DNA of 64,000 nucleotides. Origin: Chlorella sorokiniana (lineage: Eukaryota > Chlorophyta > Trebouxiophyceae > Chlorellales > Chlorellaceae). The notes below the pieces were generated by a model, which was not told where the DNA came from, ran no database searches, and was given only the letters and a program-made list of their open reading frames with translations. Shown one piece after another: positions 61,599-64,000 of the stretch. Each line of letters begins with the position of its first letter. Position 1 is the stretch's first letter. Where the stretch lies: the NCBI GenBank assembly GCA_025917655.1, contig CP084611.1, positions 3,410,001-3,474,000 on the forward strand, read 5' to 3'. The translations under genes were made by a program, and so were the position numbers.

Positions 61599-64000
61599 AT
61601 GGCCAGGTGACCTTGCCAGCCGTCTTTGGGCGCGCTGGCCGCGCAGGCGGAGTGGGCCAGATGTTTTTATGTGGCGAGGGACCTATCGCACCCCGTGCTG
61701 CGCTCTTGACGCCCTGGGGCGCCCTGTGGGTGTTTGGCGCCCAGGCGCAGGCGCTGGCGGCCCCTGCCGCACCTCGTTGCGACAATCTCCCACCCTGCCT
61801 TTTGTCTCGGGCCTAACGCAGGGACAACAGCCTTCCGACATGCCCATTGTGCACAGAGACGCTGGGCACGTATGGCGGGCCGACGACGCTGCCATGCGGC
61901 CACAACCTGTGCCTGCACTGCACCACGTACTTGCAGCAGCGCCAGCCGCAGTGCCCCCTCTGCAGGGTGGATTTTCCCGCCAGCCTGCCCCTGGTGAGGC
62001 TGCTTGGAATTGGAGGCTGAGGGTGCACGGTGGTCTGCAAGCGGTGCTGTGAGCTGCAGGGCTTCATCGAGCACACCCTTGAACCCCCACACACACACCA
62101 CCACCCACCCAAAACACAACAGGCCGTCAACTGCGAGCTGCGGGAGCTGATGCGCATGGCTCAGGCCCTGACGGCAACCACGGTGGAGGGAGACTGGCAG
62201 GCGGTGACCTCGGAGGCCCAGGTGGGGGAGAGCAGGGGGTGCGGGGAAGGAAGGGGGCTGGCGGGGGCCAAGTCTGCTGGAGCTGCGGTGCGCACGCTTC
62301 AGCTCCCTCGCTGCGCTAGGCGCCAGTCATGCACCCCGCCTGCTGCCGCCTGCCCGCTCTTGCGCCTTGCAGGTCGACCTGGCCTCCTGCAAGCATGGTG
62401 GCGGCGGGGCCAGCCCGTGTGCGCTGCACACGCCGCTTGGCTTGGCTGACGTGGCTGCGGGGGCGGGGTCTGTGATGGAGCTGTGGCCGCAGCCCTGGGA
62501 GCCAGACTCCAGCTCACCCACCTGCCGGGCAGCCGCCTGCGGCAAGCCCTTCTCCTTCCTGTTGCGCCCCCGCCACCATTGCCGTTGCTGCGGCCAGCTG
62601 TTCTGCGGCGCGTGCACCACAGGTGCGTGCCGCGCCCTCCGCTGCCGCATCCCCGCTGCGCAGCAGCCTGCTCTTGCAGCGTGGCACTTGTGCCCTCCCT
62701 GTGTCCACGTGTCGGTGTCAATGCCCGCCCTCCCTGGCCAATCCCCCTTCCCTCCCCCACCACACACATTTTCCCCGCCCGCAGAGCGCATGCTGCTGCC
62801 GCCGCGGTTCCAGCTGGGCGAGCCTCAACGAGTGTGCGTGGCGTGCGCCGCGCTGCTGGCCCCCATCCAGCCGCTGCTGGCGGGCAGCATCGCCCCAGCC
62901 GTGCGCCAGCCGGTGCACGATGTCACCGACTGGTCTGCGGCGCGCAGCCTGCTCAACCCCGCTGTCGTCGCGCCTGGAAACCGACATCTACACAGCCACC
63001 AACATTGTGCGGCGGCGCGCAAGGGTGGGTGGCAGGGCGTCCCTGGCGGATGGGCAGCCCGCGAAGGGGCGCCTGCCAGTGGGCTGCTGCCAGCTGCTGG
63101 CCAACGGACAGGGCGCAGCTCTGCCGCGATTGCAGGCATGCGCAGCTCAGCAGAGCCTCCCCCTCTTGTTGCGCTGCAGTGGGCAGCCTGCCTTCTGAGG
63201 CCTCCATTCCGCCCTCCTTGCTGCGCGACTGCGCGGGGCTGGCCATCCTGTCGGTGGCGCGCGCGGGGCGGGCTGGTCGCTGGGCGTGGGCAGCGGGCTG
63301 GTGGTGGCGCGCGCTCAGCCCGGGGGCGGCCGCCTGGTCGCCGCCCTCCGCGCTGCTCAGCCTGTCGTCGGCTGTGGGGTGGCAGCTGGGCGTGGAGGTG
63401 CAGGACCTGATCCTGGTGCTGCGCAGCCGCTCCGCGCTGCGCGCCTTTGCCGCCGCGGGCCAGCTGGGCGTGGGCGGCAGCGTGAGCCTGGCGGCGGGCC
63501 CGCTGGGGCGCGCCGCTGCAGCCCGCGCGCTGGCCACGCTGGGCGGCGGCGCCGTGGTCTACTCGTACTGCGCCACGCGCGGAGCCTTTGCGGGTGTGGC
63601 GCTGGAGGGGACGCTGCTGGCCACGCGCGACTCGCTGAACAGGGTGCGCCGTGCGGCTGGGGGGGGGCTGTCACCGCGGGGCATGCGCCTGCCTGGCCTG
63701 CGGCGCCTGCCTCGTGCAGCACCAACCGCGATGTGAGCGCCCTGCCCCCCTGCCTGCAGCAATTCTACGGGCGCAAGGTGTCGGCTCACCAGCTGCTGCT
63801 GTCGGATGCGGTGGCGCCGCCCCCGCCGCCGCTGCCCTGTACGCCGCGCTGGACGAGCTGCTGGCTGCGGCAGGGGAGCGCAGCAGCCGCAGTTCTTGTC
63901 TGCGGCAGAGGGCGGGGAGAGGGCCAGCGAGCTGATGCTGCCGCCTGCGGTGTCGGCGGCGCCAGGCGGCGGCAGCAGCGAGGATGAGGATGAGTGGGAG
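61599..64000 (+). CDS. RING-FYVE-SYLF protein, 3' end beyond the window
   Basis: Probably an endosomal, phosphoinositide-binding protein with a ubiquitin-ligase-type finger. Exon 1 is 8 nt (ATGGCCAG, 61599-61606). Exon 2 (61831-61993) gives a C3HC4 RING: CPLCTETLG, PCGHNLCLHC, CPLCRVDF. Exon 3 is 62123-62221. Exons 4 and 5 (62373-62622, 62784 onward) carry a FYVE finger: WEPDSSSPTC, CGKPFSF, RPRHHCRCCGQLFCGAC, QRVCVACAAL. The SYLF lipid-binding domain follows: ETDIYTATNIV, SIPPSLLRDCAGLAILSV, GWQLGVEVQDLILVLRS, LGVGGSVSLAAGPLGRAA, GAFAGVALEGTLLA, FYGRKVSAHQLL. The sequence ends in an acidic EDEDEWE run at the window edge. The CCCC run at 62957-62960 and a G run near 63270 are each short by a base. 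Confidence 0.85.

Overview
The window looks like nuclear DNA of a unicellular green alga, most likely a Chlorella-type trebouxiophyte. It is very GC-rich. Its genes carry many short GT-AG introns with TGCAG-like acceptors, and chlorophyte-type TGTAA 3' signals follow some genes. The gene set is eukaryotic and plant-like: legumain, a B3-like factor, a D-ribulose kinase with a transit-like leader, a prolyl 4-hydroxylase, and a LINE array of the kind known from Chlorella. No organelle, bacterial or viral block was seen. All gene models were spliced by eye from frame, splice sites and remembered family motifs.

Layout: legumain (100-3076, -); YfcE-like metallophosphoesterase (3541-4299, +); beta-propeller glycosidase-like protein (4451-~6317, -); five-exon USP-like protein (6895-7884, -); an 8-kb cellulose-synthase-type GT2 fused to a GH9 domain (8597-16624, -); D-ribulose kinase (17361-19451, -); GRAM/PH-BEACH-armadillo protein (~19676-24598, -); UPF2 (24968-30135, +); BUD31 (30281-31437, -); an unidentified candidate (31509-32355, -); tRNA-Thr(AGT) with a 12-nt intron (32471-32555, -). 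A LINE array follows (32617-40318): one reverse-transcriptase-bearing copy, four 5'-truncated relatives sharing its 3' end, and a ladder of repeated 3' tips. Then come ATM kinase, apparently end to end (40528-56085, -); a B3-like factor (56635-58886, +); prolyl 4-hydroxylase with two alternative last exons for its ShKT domain (59272-61284, -); and a RING-FYVE-SYLF protein running off the right edge (61599->64000, +).

The most novel item is the GT2-GH9 fusion. Its synthase motifs are intact, but the GH9 half lacks the catalytic aspartates, the catalytic glutamate and the signature histidines, and it carries a DPF-rich insertion. It looks like a cellulose-type synthase with a built-in pseudo-glucanase. 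Second are the two interchangeable terminal ShKT exons of the prolyl 4-hydroxylase. Third is the head-to-tail LINE array.

Caveat: nearly every long gene has reading-frame breaks at runs of 4-7 identical bases, and in each case I examined one added base restores the conserved motif. This points to collapsed homopolymers in the assembly, not to a cluster of pseudogenes.
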